Shown here piece after piece: positions 22,806-38,120 of a DNA stretch of 64,000 nt. The notes below the pieces were generated by a model. That model searched no databases and was not told where the DNA came from. It worked only from the letters and a program-made list of their open reading frames with translations. The position numbers were made by a program, and so were the translations under genes. Source of the DNA: Persicaria tinctoria (taxonomy: Eukaryota > Streptophyta > Magnoliopsida > Caryophyllales > Polygonaceae); the NCBI GenBank assembly GCA_037127255.1, contig JBANSL010000005.1, positions 2,728,001 through 2,792,000 on the forward strand, in the 5' to 3' direction. The first letter of the stretch is position 1. Each line of letters starts with the position of its first letter.

Positions 22806-23195
22806 TCACAACGCTAATCTCCCTCTTCCCCTCAACTTCTCCCCTCTGTTGCTCTGTGTATGTGAAAGAAAAACGACGGCCATGGAGCGCGGATGCAAGT
22901 GATATCCAATGCTCGGGAGAGCCAAACGGTCTTGCTTGAGCTTCTGCCGGCGACGGGCTTTGGTGTTTTGAAACCAGTAGAAAACGTTCTTCCCTTCAAT
23001 GGTGTCGTACACGCTTAAGCGGGCGGTGATATGTTGTATCTGCTCCGCACTAGGAGTCTTTACACCGGCGTTGTACACGCTCTCCAGAATCTCGATCTGT
23101 TCCTTCGTCGGCTGTCACCGGCTCCCATTCCCGGCCATCTCTGCAGCCTCCGTCATCTCCTTCCTCCTCTTATTGTTGCTGTTGCTGTTCTCCAT
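22806..23195 (-). pseudogene. WOX-family homeobox gene with a nonsense codon in the homeodomain
   Basis: From an ATG at 23195 the frame reads 26 residues (Asn/Ser- and Lys/Arg-rich), then TGA at 23117-23115 in the context [17 protein letters not shown] proteins have an invariant Trp at that position (SRWxPTxEQ), so TGG appears to have become TGA. The homeodomain continues beyond it: [48 protein letters not shown] is the hallmark of the WUSCHEL-related homeobox family, though the usual His in QNHKAR is Thr here. The frame then ends after about 30 residues with no WUS box seen. WOX proteins are transcription factors for meristem and embryo patterning. The closest clade cannot be decided from this domain. 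Both the nonsense codon and the changed helix-3 residue point to a dead copy. Confidence 0.75.
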
Positions 23196-24290
23196 CGATC
23201 TCCAATTCCGATTCCTTGATTCATCGATTGATGGAGGGCTTTGCTTTTATAGGGCGGGAATTGAAGTCAAACGAAAGGGCAGAGGGGATTGGAGTATTAA
23301 GTCTAAGAATAATTCAACACCCTTATAATTAATTCAAGATCCAAACTTTCATCAGATCTCCCAATTTGGTCTCTACTCCTTCTTTTTCTTATCTAAGAGC
23401 ATAATCAACCGCCAAAGTAACGATTTGGATGTTTATTAGCAAAACCCCTAAATTAGAATTAGGTTTTTGGGTGTTGAAGGTGTCGGGATGGTTAAAAGGG
23501 GGTTTCGTTGATGTTGGGTTGAGATCTATCAGATTGGAATGTACTGAAAAGGGGAGATGACAAAGAGAACAGAAGGGGAGGGAGAGAGGAAGCGAGCAGT
23601 GGTCGGGCGGATGTAGCAGATGGAGTGGCATCAGATTTCGTCGATCAAGGTGATGCTCCGCCATGAACACTGCTGTCACACAGTCGTCGTCCCCTATCGC
23701 CGCCGTCGATGAGGGAGAGAGTCGAGCAACTATGAGGGTCCAAAGGGAGAACAACTGTGAAGGAGATAAGGGGCTGAAATCTTGATATGCGTGCACAGCT
23801 CTTCCACTTCTCAATAAAATACAGTACAAATGTACAATACATATTACTGTACAAACTTTTTCAGAAAAGAGAATTTTAGTTTGCTTTATATTGGGGGTGT
23901 AAAATTTTTAGTTTGCTTTATATTGGGGGTGTAAAAATTTTAGTTTACACTGGTGTAAATGTATCACCCTCCTTTCTCTTCATCCGGTTTGCTTTGAAGA
24001 AGTTGCAGAGCTGCAAAGCGGGTCAAATTTCCTGATTCGTTTAATCGCATCGGTTTGTGAATTTGTAAATGTGTATCCACAACTTGTGATTAATTTCGCG
24101 CTTGCAGACGCCGCCTGAAACCATTAATCTTAGATGTTACTTGGATTTGAGTTGAGTTTTGATTGGTACATTGATTCCTCTTTGTTTGCTTAGATATATT
24201 CAACAAACTGGTAAAGGGTGTGAAAGGCGATGTATCTATTGCTCGGGTTTATTTGTCTGTTTCCATTTTAATGAATTCATCTATTTAGTT
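23196..24290. other. Spacer upstream of the WOX remnant, with a small tandem duplication
   Basis: The frames at 22999-23328 and 23389-23854 have no recognisable domain. The phrase tttgctttatattgggggtg occurs twice in tandem (about 23876-23940). The remainder shows nothing I can name. Confidence 0.4.
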
Positions 24291-24800
24291 TACATGTATA
24301 ATGTGAAATATATTACGGTGATAAACATCATGTTTCAATATTAAATACAATAATAATAATAATAATAATAATAATACAAAATTAAACAATTTAAAACATC
24401 TTAAAATAAATCGTCTATTATAGATCAATTTGAAATAATTGGATTCCCATCAAAACACACACAACCTTAAAACGAATAAAAACATAAATCATTCATTTTA
24501 TTCAGCTTGATTTACATGCATGTTGTCAATTATATTATGGCGAGGAAAATCAGATTTCAATATTAAATACAATAGGAATATGAAATACCAAAAATTAAAA
24601 ATGTCTAATGTCTAATAGTCTATTATAGGGTAAAATGTAATAATTGGACTCCGATTAAAATCACACATGATCTTCAAATGAGTAAAAACATAAATCATTT
24701 ATTTTATACAGTCCGTTTCACATGCACGTTGTGAAATATATTATGGTTAAGAAAATACGTTTTCAATATTAAATACAATAGGGATAAAAAAATCACAAAT
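24291..24800. repeat. Tandem repeat, units of about 206-223 bp, with an (AAT)n tract
   Basis: The phrase ttcaatattaaatacaata recurs at 24333, 24556 and 24762. Between copies the order of blocks is kept (aaaacataaatcatt, acatgca.gttgt, atattatgg), with many substitutions. The first unit contains an (AAT)n microsatellite at about 24349-24377. Confidence 0.7.
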
Positions 24801-24835
24801 ACTTGATGCTCAACCCGTCATATATCTAAGCTTGT

Positions 24836-24964
24836 GATAGAGTTTTGACAATCATTCCGGAATGGCTCACCGGAAAGGATTTGTGGGTAGTACCCATAGG
24901 TCCCCGGTTCGAACCCTGGAATTGACTGCTCTTTATTTACCAATTCAAGGGATAGAGTTTTGAC
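24836..24964 (+). mobile_element. tRNA-derived SINE with 14-bp target duplication
   Basis: The element body is about 24850-24950. GATAGAGTTTTGAC flanks it perfectly at 24836-24849 and 24951-24964. Inside, tggctcaccgg (about 24863) resembles a Pol III A box, and ggttcgaaccc (24906-24916) is a perfect B box, spaced as in a tRNA gene. It does not fold as a complete tRNA. Short length, internal Pol III promoter and a long perfect TSD fit LINE-mobilised SINE insertion. Confidence 0.75.
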
Positions 24965-25874
24965 GAGGGTTCCAAGCTCAAAATATTAGAATCTTGAATA
25001 TTTTGTGTTTAGTAAAAGTTTGTCTTGATTTTTAATTTGCTTTCTATTTTTTCTCTAAGTCGATCTATTGAATTTTGGTGCTCATTAATCTATCTCTTCG
25101 TAAATTGCAAATTTGTATTATTGAGGTTGTGACTCCTTTTTAGATAGATCAGATATGGGCTTTCTTTCTCTTAAAAGTTGCAGTTTTACCATTGCCCCTA
25201 ATATGTATGTTTAACTTGAGGGTGCTCGGAACTCTAAAGTTTCCAGTATTCATTTTGCACTTACAACCCTAAAAAGGACTGATCTTTACCCACCCTTAAT
25301 TCACAAACATCAAATACGCGTTGTCTAAATACAATAGGAATATTAGGTGACAAGAAAATTTCAAATAACAACAGGTCAACATGACAAGAAGTATGAACAA
25401 TATGTTAGTAGTAAATTGACGTGTTGAATATTTTATTTATACGTCAAACTCGACCAAAAATATTATGAAAAAATCCGAACAAGGTTCGGGAAAAGAACTA
25501 GTTTAAAATACAAAGCAATTAATTATTATAATGATTTTTGCCAATGTATAGAGATTACATTTAAAACCTCTCCAAAGCTAATCACGACGAAGTATGAATA
25601 TGGAAAGATAGTGTTTCTACGAGAGGTAAATACTTTCTTTTTTCCTCTTTTGTGAAATTCTCCCTATGGCTAAATGGCTAATTCCCCTTCTTTCTTTATC
25701 TACTATCTCTTTAATATTCCAATATTTATTTCTCCATATATTTCATTTTCAATATTTACCCAAAACTTTCCTAGATTGATTATGATTATCCCTTTAATAT
25801 GTGATTATGATTTTTTTATACTCAAACTTAACAACTAAAGATATAAAGTATTTTTTTTGTATATATATCTGAGG
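24965..25874. other. AT-rich spacer, nothing recognised
   Basis: No gene, RNA or long repeat was seen. Confidence 0.5.
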
Positions 25875-26151
25875 GTGTGCTTGGATTTCAAATGTATTAT
25901 AATTATAAATATAAACACTTGTAAAGTATTTGGTAAAAAACAATTTACAACGTCTGTAAAATAACGTAATTTTAAAATAAAATAGTTAATATAAATTGTA
26001 TAAATCAATGACACTAACCTTATAAGATAATTATAAACATAATACAATAGTAAACATTTAGTTGACATAATATACATTTATTTTTATTTTAAATTCACAT
26101 TACTTTAAAACATAGTAAATTAGGTGAAACAAATACTTGGAATCCAAACAC
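25875..26151. mobile_element. Possible MITE with short imperfect TIRs
   Basis: The left end GTGTGCTTGGATTTCAA is close to the reverse complement of the right end, GTGTTTGGATTCCAAG. The interior is AT-rich and non-coding. No target duplication was found, so the call is tentative. Confidence 0.4.
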
Positions 26152-27128
26152 TAAATAGAACGTAGAGTGAAATATATCATTTTTTTCCCACAAATTTGTT
26201 TACATGGCATACCAATATCTTATTGATATAAATAAATACACTACTATAAATAATAAACATAAATAAATTATAACAACCAAATATACAATTGCACATTATA
26301 AGAAGTTTAAACTTGTGTTAAATCATACACTTTAATGTATGATTTAAATAAACTTATTAACAAAACTGGACAGGTAGAATTAGTTCATTCCAAAAGATAA
26401 ATAATTTATTAACAAAACTAGCTTATGATAACATGTACTAATAATAAAATATATTCTACTCCATTCATCTTAAAATATAGATCGTTTGACACGCTTTTTA
26501 CTTATGAGGCTAAAAATTCTATAAAATATTTAAAAAAAATAAAATTTTAAAATAAAGTTATACACTTGTACTTATTATAAAATATTAAAATTTTAAAATG
26601 TTGTTATATTTATAAAGTATAAAATTATTTTTAAAAAATTAATACTATATTATAAAGTTTTTTAAAAATAATACAGTATCTTTTTAGCATTTTTAGGTTT
26701 CCTATAAATCGTGTTCAAAGTCAAACATCAAATATTTTCAAAGTTAAATTTGAATGTAGCTTAAATATTCAATCAACTCTTCACTCTAAATTTTTTTGAA
26801 CACATTAGAATCATAGTTTACACATTACGAATTACGATAGTACTAAAAGTGTTTAAAATATTATTTTTAGCCTAATTAGTTTTACACCGAGAATATATAT
26901 CAGTTAAATTTAAAAAAAAACATGGGTAAAAAAGAAAAGAAAATTGAGCCGATGGAAAAAAAAGAGAGGTAAAAATATCAAATACAACATTCCATTCGTA
27001 TGCCACCTTCCTTAAATACCACAAGTGTCATTTGACACTAGTGTAATAGAATCACCCTCCTGATTTTTGCCAAAGTATAGAGATTGTGGAGAGATTACAT
27101 ATTCCAATTCTCCCTTCGATCTGCACAT
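26152..27128. other. AT-rich spacer upstream of the subtilase
   Basis: Runs of A and T with internal short inverted repeats (about 26460-26760 is rich in ttttaaaat-type palindromes and may be a decayed MITE). No gene. Confidence 0.4.
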
Positions 27129-27136
27129 TATAAATA
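27129..27136 (+). promoter_or_regulatory. Candidate TATA box of the subtilase gene
   Basis: TATAAATA lies 37 bases upstream of the ATG at 27173. If it is used, the 5' UTR is only about 10-15 bases long. Confidence 0.5.
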
Positions 27137-27172
27137 ATCCTTTTTCATGGACTAGTTTTGATCCTAACAACA

Positions 27173-30112
<2,940 letters not shown>

Positions 30113-31797
30113 TGAACTCAAGGTTGTTAATTTTGTCAATATAATAAAATTTTGTGTTTATTCTTTAGTTGGGCTACAATAAAATAGCTTCTACATTGCC
30201 ACTTTGAAATTTTACATGTTTTCTTTCATCAGCAATGTAGTTGTGGTGGTGTAAAATCATCTCATCCTCTTGTTAATCAATTAGTTGTTTGGTGAACCTA
30301 AAATCTAAAATCTATATGAAAATGAAAGAAAGGAAAGGTAGAACATACATCTTACTGATACGGCCCATCACAAATGAAAGTCTGGCCCAATTAAATGGGC
30401 TCTTGAAAGTCCATGTGTAAGGCCAAATAAGACATCCTACCAGCCCACCTCCAATTGATACCCTCTCAAAATTTCTCAAATTATCTCCAAATTAGCTCAA
30501 AATGCCTTAAAATATGATAAATATGTACGAAAGTTATCTAAACCAATATGCAAATCTATACCTAAAACAAGACTAAACAATAGGCAAATCTTGAGAAAGT
30601 GTGGGAGAAAATTGCCCTACAAGAGTTACTCGGAAAGCTTTTATCTAGAAAATGGTAAGTCTTGATCACCACTCGTAACAAAAAAAAAAATGTTTTGCTT
30701 CAAAATGTAAGTTCTTTCCACATCCAAAGTGCACATCATCTCACACCAAAGGAAAGTTGAGAGCTATTTTCAACAATAGTTTGCAAGAATTGTGGAGGTA
30801 TTACCGATCTTAAGGAGGAGGAGGGTGATTTTGCGAAATTGGGAAGGGAAATGCTTGACGGCTTATCGCTTGTGTCATAGTTACACTGGTTGAACTTCTG
30901 GGGACCAAGGTTACAATGCAACAATAGGAAAACATTAACGAAAATGTGACGTCGAGAATAATGGGAGATGACAATGGCTCCCTCGACAATGAGGGAGTTA
31001 AAGAAAGTTTGAATCTGCCTTTTTATCTAAAGCGCGCCATGCTTTTTTTATTTGGGGACCTTTTAAAGAAGACGCTAAAATAGATGTGGATTTATTAATT
31101 AATCAACTTATAGTTGTAGGATTTGTAAAGCCAAATCAATGTCATTAAAGCAAGAGGCTGAAGGGATTAGGTAGGCATTTTTTTTGACGAGTTCATCCAA
31201 CGATGCATGGTTCAAGGCTGAGGGAATTTATATCATTCTTAGGTGCATTATACTATTTCTATAATATGATTGCAATTTCTTCTTTCCCCAGAGTAAATTA
31301 TATACAAAAACAAAAAAAAGAGTAAATTATATAGATAATTTGGTAAATAATACAAAAATATACAAGGTTCTTTTTGTAAGAATTCCATTCGATTTCGATC
31401 GTGAAATCAACCAAAACATGATCTAGATTTCATATAATCCAAACCCTAACTCTAGATTCCATATATGAACATCTTCACAGCGGAATAAGTGAACCTTTGA
31501 TCGATTTCTCGTCCCTTAGTCTTCTCCTTTCTTTGCCTATCATGGATGAGACTAGCTCTTTCCTGACTTCTCTCGTCAATTGTGGACTTGCTTAGGAAAA
31601 CTAGTGAACGTACGTGCATATAAAGAAGAGAGCGGCCTTTCACATTCCGTAACCGTTCACGTACCCATTTATTTTCCCTATTAATAATCTTTTAATTTAT
31701 GAGATAGTTATCAATTAGTGTATTATCGGCAACCGGATTTAATTCTTTAACATCCATATATGGAAACTAATAATAAATAATATTATATATATATATA
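30113..31797. other. Intergenic region downstream of the subtilase
   Basis: A polyadenylation-like aataaaa sits at about 30141, probably ending the subtilase transcript. The rest is AT-rich with only short frames (30736-30924, 31452-31643) lacking domains. No mobile-element boundary was recognised until the Helitron-like terminus at 31798. Confidence 0.4.
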
Positions 31798-31828
31798 CTA
31801 GGGTGGCAGACCCGTGCTACGCACGAGT
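31798..31828 (-). mobile_element. Helitron-like 3' terminus (minus strand)
   Basis: On the minus strand this reads hairpin ACTCGTGC-gta-GCACGGGT (one imperfect pair), eight bases, then CTAG followed by T. A short GC-rich hairpin just before CTRR with insertion before a host T is the 3' signature of plant Helitrons. The element would extend rightward, but I could not locate its 5' TC end. Confidence 0.55.
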
Positions 31829-34445
31829 CGTTATTTGTATCAAATTTGTAAAGTCGGATTATATAGATGAGTACATAAATAAGTAAATAAGTAATATGCA
31901 AATTAAAGTAAATATGAAGGCACACAATATCTTATATTAGATCTTATTGTCATCATTAAGACAAAATAAATGAGTTAATCCCTTGAGTATCTTATAGTAG
32001 CCTATTTAGTTTGGAGTTCAACCAATTCTATGTTAATTTTTTCAGATAAAATGTGAGGGTCAGAAGACAAAAGGTTGAAAGGTACCCGAGTAATCTTTTA
32101 CAAAATATTTGTTAATTACTTCATTAGGTTAATTTAATTAATTACATACACAATTTCAGTAATATATTCACCTTAATTAATTGTAGAATATGAAGGGTTA
32201 GAAGACAAAAGGTTGAAAGGTGCCCGAGTAATCTTTTACACCGGCTAATAATAATGTTAATATATATGCATTTGATGTAGCATTAAATATGCAAACATCT
32301 AAAGCCTCTTTTACATTAACATTAGGAAAGATTTTTGATATTTTATCTATTTAATCTTTATTCTCTATTATATTGTTATATAAATAGATTTTCAAAAATC
32401 TGGATTTTTTTTTGTTGACAACAATTAATTAATTAATAAAGTTTATTTCAATGGAATGTGCAATAAATAAATAAAAAAGACCAACTTTTTATTTCACTAT
32501 AATGATGATGATTTTCCAAAAACAAAAATAAGTTTGATGTTTTGTTATGTAATGTAGATAGATTTATTACTTTATAGATGAATGCATGCTTTTAAATATA
32601 AGATGTATGATTTTAACCACACAATTTAATTTAAATATATGGTTTATTAATATGAACATAAATATGTTCTTTTCGTATATTTATTATTATATCACTATTA
32701 TCATTATTATAGCTTTATAGATTAATACATTATTATTATTTTATTTTATTTAATAATAACTTATTATTATTATTATAGTTTGGTTTAAAAAATGAGTTTT
32801 TTTAATATTTATAAAAACGTAAAAGCTGCTAGTTTTGCTTTTCAATTTAGCATTTAATGAGGGGAAAAAAAAGATGGAAGTTATCTTGAACCATTAGATT
32901 AGATTGCAAATAAGTAAAAAAATGACAAAGGAGGAAAATAAAATAAAAGATGTAGTTAATTAAGGCTTTGACCTTCCATGAAAGCATTCTCAACAACAAC
33001 TACTAGTCTACTACCATTGAGCTAAATATATTATATTGATACATATTGAGTATATAAGAAAAAATAGCATTTTTTTTTATAATAGTAGCAATAAAGCAAT
33101 AAATTAAAGTTAAAAGTACAAAATATTATTATTTAATTCTTAATTTGTTATGAAAAGATTTCATAAGGATATGTATATCCTAGTATTGGAGAAATTTTAG
33201 CTTTATATAAAAATTTCATACTACATATTTAGAATCACTACAATAGTAAAATATTACCCCTTAAAAAATGGGGAAAATAATTTTATAATTTTCCACAATT
33301 TAACCTAACCTGAGGCCAGACGAGTGCTCTCCGGATTGCTTCATTCTACCCAAATTAATTTTTGGATTGCCTCTTGATCTCCCCTTCCTCCTTCCTAGTT
33401 CCCTCGGCCGCCATCGATAGCCACAAATCGAGCTCTCAATTACCCCTTTGAGGTCGACAGCCGAAGACCGGGCTCGCTCCTTGCCTCCCCATCTTGCGAA
33501 GAAGAAGATCGATGATGGGTTCCGCTAAAGCCAAGCCCAGACGTCACCTCCAACAACTTCTCCATTGGCGTTCGTCCTTCCTCTCGTTCTCTCATTAGTC
33601 GCAGGTCAGGAGTGCATCCGGATTTGTTGATCGAGATGCCGACATTGGACCCTTCACGGATGTATCGATTATCGTCACTGACCTCGAATGTAGTCGTGCA
33701 AGCTAGTAGCGGTGATGTCATATATCTCCGATCAAAGGTTTCTTCTCTTCGTTGAATGCTCTCTCGTCTGAGTCAGGACGATCAGGCTTCATTCTCCCCA
33801 TTATGACTATCTAACACACGATGGAGTCAACCGCCAACACCATCACTTCTACCTATCTAGATTAGGGATGTTTGATAAGTTGTTTGTGATTGTGAATGAA
33901 AGATTAGCAGGACATGCCCCTATATATTATGGTGGAAGAAATGGCTAATTTAATTGTGATTGCACATTTAAGGTTTTGAGGTAGATGAAACGTATAATTG
34001 CATAAATGTTGTGAACTACTGTAATTTGTAAAATAGGCTAAACGCCTAATTAATTTCAAAGATACTAAACGGCTCATTAATTATAATATTATTAATTATA
34101 GCAAATATGAATGGCTCAATACAAACGGTTAATTGAGTAAATGCTTTAGTGAATCGGCTGAACACAAAGAACACAATTTTGTGGGGAAAAAAACCAAATT
34201 GGATACATATTTGTGAAGGCTTGCACGTACACAACTTTTTTATACCAAAAAAAAAAAGTTGGGAAAAATAAAAAGGTTTATACCGAAAAAATAACCAACA
34301 AAGTTGGGAAAAATAAAAAGAACATATCAATAAAAAAGAACATATCAATAATAAGGTTCAAATTCTAGATTGTAGGGCTCCTAAACAAAGTTGGAAAAAA
34401 TAAAAATCTTTATACCAAAAAAATAACCAACAAAGTTGGGAAAAA
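31829..34445. other. AT-rich region, probable Helitron body plus a GC-rich island
   Basis: A direct duplication of about 45 bp (agaagacaaaaggttgaaag...cccgagtaatctttta) occurs at about 32057 and 32180. About 33310-33745 is a distinctly GC-richer island whose open frame (33721-33440, minus) has no recognised domain. About 34240-34445 holds tandem copies of aacaaagttgggaaaaataa. No Helicase/Rep protein was seen, so any Helitron here is non-autonomous. Confidence 0.4.
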
Positions 34446-34853
34446 TAAAAAGAACGAAAATTTCACGAGGTACTCCTGAAGTATCACTTAATTCACACGG
34501 TAACTAATTATTTTACACCTTTCACGTGGTACCCCTAAGGTTTGAAACCCTTTCATCTCGTGCCCTTTCTACCTTTTTTTAAGAGCTCCGTTAGAATTAA
34601 AACAACTACCCACCCCCTGTTTCATTTTTCATTTCCTATCTCCTTCCCTATTGAAATTTAAGTGAAGAAGAACTAAACTCCATTCCGGCCCTCACGAATC
34701 AAATCAAACGAGGCTACTCCTTTTAACTAACTACTCAGCTCCCACTCAAACTCCATCATCTTCCCCAACAAAAATAGAGAGACACAAGCTAAGCTTTTAC
34801 TCCCTCCTTTGCCCCCATTTGTAATTGCATCCTAATTTCAACAAAAGAAATTG

Positions 34854-37800
34854 TGTAACGACCCAGAATTATGATTTCCGGGTTACGTTTCAAGGGATGA
34901 AAACCTTTGTTCGGATCTTGCAATCCAGGTACGGGTCGAGGTTTCAAACTCATTTTAAGGTTAGTGGAAAGAGGGATTTCAAACCCTAAAAGTCACGAAG
35001 GGTCGTTGGGTACCCTTAACCTATCTTAAGACTATGTCGCGAAATTCAATTCAAATGAAAGTAAAGCGGAAGCAAGGTTAAGATACAAATGCCACGACAA
35101 AGCCGGGTCAAAACCAAATCATAATGAGTGATTACCATTTTACCAAGTTAGAATATTAGCTAGGTTCTTCGATTCGCCAAAGGGTTTCCCGTCACAGAAG
35201 CAAGGAGCAAACAATATCTGCAGAAAATACCTTAAAAAAAAAGAACGGGGAAAGGAGTCAGATCGAGCCACTCATGCGGGACCGGCAGTCCTCGCTGAGG
35301 CCACATAGTATGTGCTATACCTAATAAAGATGCTCTAATGCAGTACGAAAGTCAAACACACTAGCATGCCCCTAAGTATAATAATGTGCAGAAATACTGT
35401 AAAGGGCCCAAGACAATGCCAAGTGACATATCCCTCTCCTACCTCCACCCCCTTCCGATAGGGCGGAGACTGGCCAACTCGTGAATGCATTCCATCATAA
35501 TCGGGCGGCACGCATGCCCAACCCGCTCCACAATAAAGCCCGCAGGCATATCATAATATAAGGAAGTTCATGACTCGATTGACTCAGGGTACCCGATGAG
35601 GCTGGGCTACCCTATGACCCTAGCAAAGACTCTAGGACTATCACAGATAACGACCGTTCTGTTTCAAACGCATAAAGTAAACAGATGCTCAATCAATTAG
35701 TGCAACCTAAACATGATACTACATGGCATGCTTTTATGCATATGCAACACCTAACATAAAATGCAACAACAGGCATGAATGTCCAACCCGAGTAAGCCCC
35801 CTAGGGAACTTACCTGAAAATGCAGATCAGCAAGATAACACAAGCAAGAGCCCAAATGCAAGTCCAAGGTAATCCATAAGCAATACACACCTATCATCAA
35901 GCCCTTTCCATAAGCTTCCGGACTAATATTCATACATATGAATCCCAAGTTCTCAACATACTCAAAACCAACCGATACTAAAACCATTTTTCAAAACCTT
36001 TTTGATATGATCAACATCAACCAAAATCATTCTTCCAATTTCCTTCCCAAAACTTTCCAACTCTTAAATCTCAAGTTAAATCGACTTAGAAAATCAACAG
36101 TTCCTTTAAAGTCATACTTAACTAAATCCTGACATTAAACATTTAAACCTTAAAACCAATACTTCAAAACCATACTTGTCCAAATCAAGAGGAAGTATTA
36201 AATTCCTAAGTCAACCCAAAATATTGTTTTATCAGAATATTCCGGTATTTTGGTTTTCCAACAACAAATCCTTAAAAGATTATTTCCGAACTTAAGATCT
36301 CTTTTTAAATAGTTTAACAAACAATTCTTACTAAATAAAATATTAAAATTAAATCCTCTTTACAAATCATAATTATAATCCGAGCCAATAAGTCATTTTA
36401 GAGCCCCCAAAAGTACATATTTAAAGATCGCAAAATACATATCTTAATAATATTATTTTAAAATCCTTTAAGACGGATATTCATAATTTCAGAAAATATA
36501 TTTTTTCTCAAAGCGGAATAATATAATAATGATAATAAACTAACACTAATTAAATAAAATCATAACATATATAACAACATAATATAAGTGACCACTCATT
36601 TAAACATAACAAATAACAACATCAACCCAAACCACCAGCCCACAACCGAAACCCAACCCGGAAGAACAGGCCCAAACCCGAAACCCAAGCTGAAGCCCAA
36701 GACTCGGCCCAACTCTTTTAAAATCTGGTTCCCTTCTATTTACAAAACCAAACCGGATCGGGAATAAAAGGAAATGGCTGAACCGGACCAAAATTAAAAC
36801 AAATCCACCGAACCCTCTTCTTCCCCAAATTAATTGAACAGAGCTCTGCGTGTAACGAAACAGAACGGAGGAAAAAAAAGGAGTCCAGGGCCCTCGCCGG
36901 CGATGGTCCGCTCCCCCTCCGGCCACCCTCAAAGAATTTCCCCGACCAACAATAACACAAAAAGCGAAATCACGGGGAAAGAAAGAGGAATCGAATGCTC
37001 ACCGAGGGCTCGAGATCTCGCCGGATAACACCCGTCGATTGTCGGATTCGGCTTACCGGAGTGGAAATCGAAAAGCTCGGTCTAGGAAGAGAGCAAATAG
37101 CTGGGGTTAAAGATCGACTTTAGAAGGAAATGGGTCGGAAAACGATCGAGAAACCATTACCGACCTTGCTTGAACGAAAATAGTGGAGAAGACACGCTCG
37201 CGTCTTCGAGGCTTCTGGCTCCGGTTCCTGAGCTTTGAATGCTCTTGCGGATGTCGAGAACGGGAAGGAAGGCTGGGGTTGAAGATGTCGACTGCTCGCT
37301 CGGACTCGAGAGGAGGAAGCTGTCGAGGTGCTCGGCTTCTCCGAATGGCGAAGCAGGGGAGTCTCTCGGCGGCTCGCGGCTTCGACGGCGGCGAGGAGGG
37401 TGCAGGTTGGCGATGGACGACGAGAAGGGGAAGGAGGGGGGGGGGGGGTCGGTGGTGACTGCAAGACCGAGCAAGGGGTGGCGATTTGGGAACTCGGCGT
37501 GGCTGAAATCTGAACGACGGAGGTGAGAGTTGGTGTTCACTGGGTTTGAAATTGGAAGCTTGGGTAGGGTTTCTGGCTTCTGCAGAGAGGGGAAATGGGA
37601 AAGAGAGAGAGAGAATGCTTCATTTGTGGGCTTGGATTCCAATATCAAGAGGAAGGGGAGTTTCCTAGCTGTACATTGCAGAGGGAGTTTGGCATTTTGC
37701 CTAGAGAAGCATGGTGAGAGAGGGAGATGCTTTCTGAACTGGTAGCACAGTTGGCGTGTAAGCAAGGGGACAAAAGGGTGAGCTTGTAGAAATTTAAGGT

Positions 37801-38120
37801 AGGAAGGAAAGGAATACAACTTAAGATGGTCCCAAAACTCCAAATGTCAAATATCCGGAATATAAATTTGAAACCCGCTCACTCGACCTTATCCCGACGC
37901 ATTTAAAATCCTCTTCAATTTTCAAATTTTCGGTATATAAAATCAGAGTATAACATATTTTAAATTTCCAATTAAATAATACCGGAACTTGTTTTGAAAT
38001 ATTTAGAATAAAACCAATAGCTCAAGGACAGAAATTCCAAACCTTCCAAATTTTAAAAATCGGGATGATTATAATTCTCTATTTTAATAATTTAATATTC
38101 AAAAATTCCCGCTCTTTACA
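34854..38120 (-). repeat. Outer LARD LTR, left copy (3' LTR)
   Basis: 3267 bp, TG...CA on either strand. About 36600-37750 is much more GC-rich than the rest, with open frames on both strands and a GA repeat near 37600. It pairs with 55513-58748, with scattered point differences and a few indels, including a stretch of about 27 bp (about 37106-37133) that is absent from the other copy. Confidence 0.9.

Noticed and set aside
23389..23854. Gene on the minus strand (146 and 69 residues)
   Set aside because: Two overlapping frames with no domain, no splice-consistent extension and low-complexity composition.
24850..24950. tRNA gene
   Set aside because: It has a tRNA-like B box but no complete cloverleaf, and it is flanked by a 14-bp target duplication, which fits a SINE.
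36600..37843. Long overlapping frames in the outer LTR, including 228 residues on the minus strand
   Set aside because: They lie in GC-rich LTR sequence with frames open on both strands, match no family, and the 228-residue frame is broken in the partner LTR (57740-58470).
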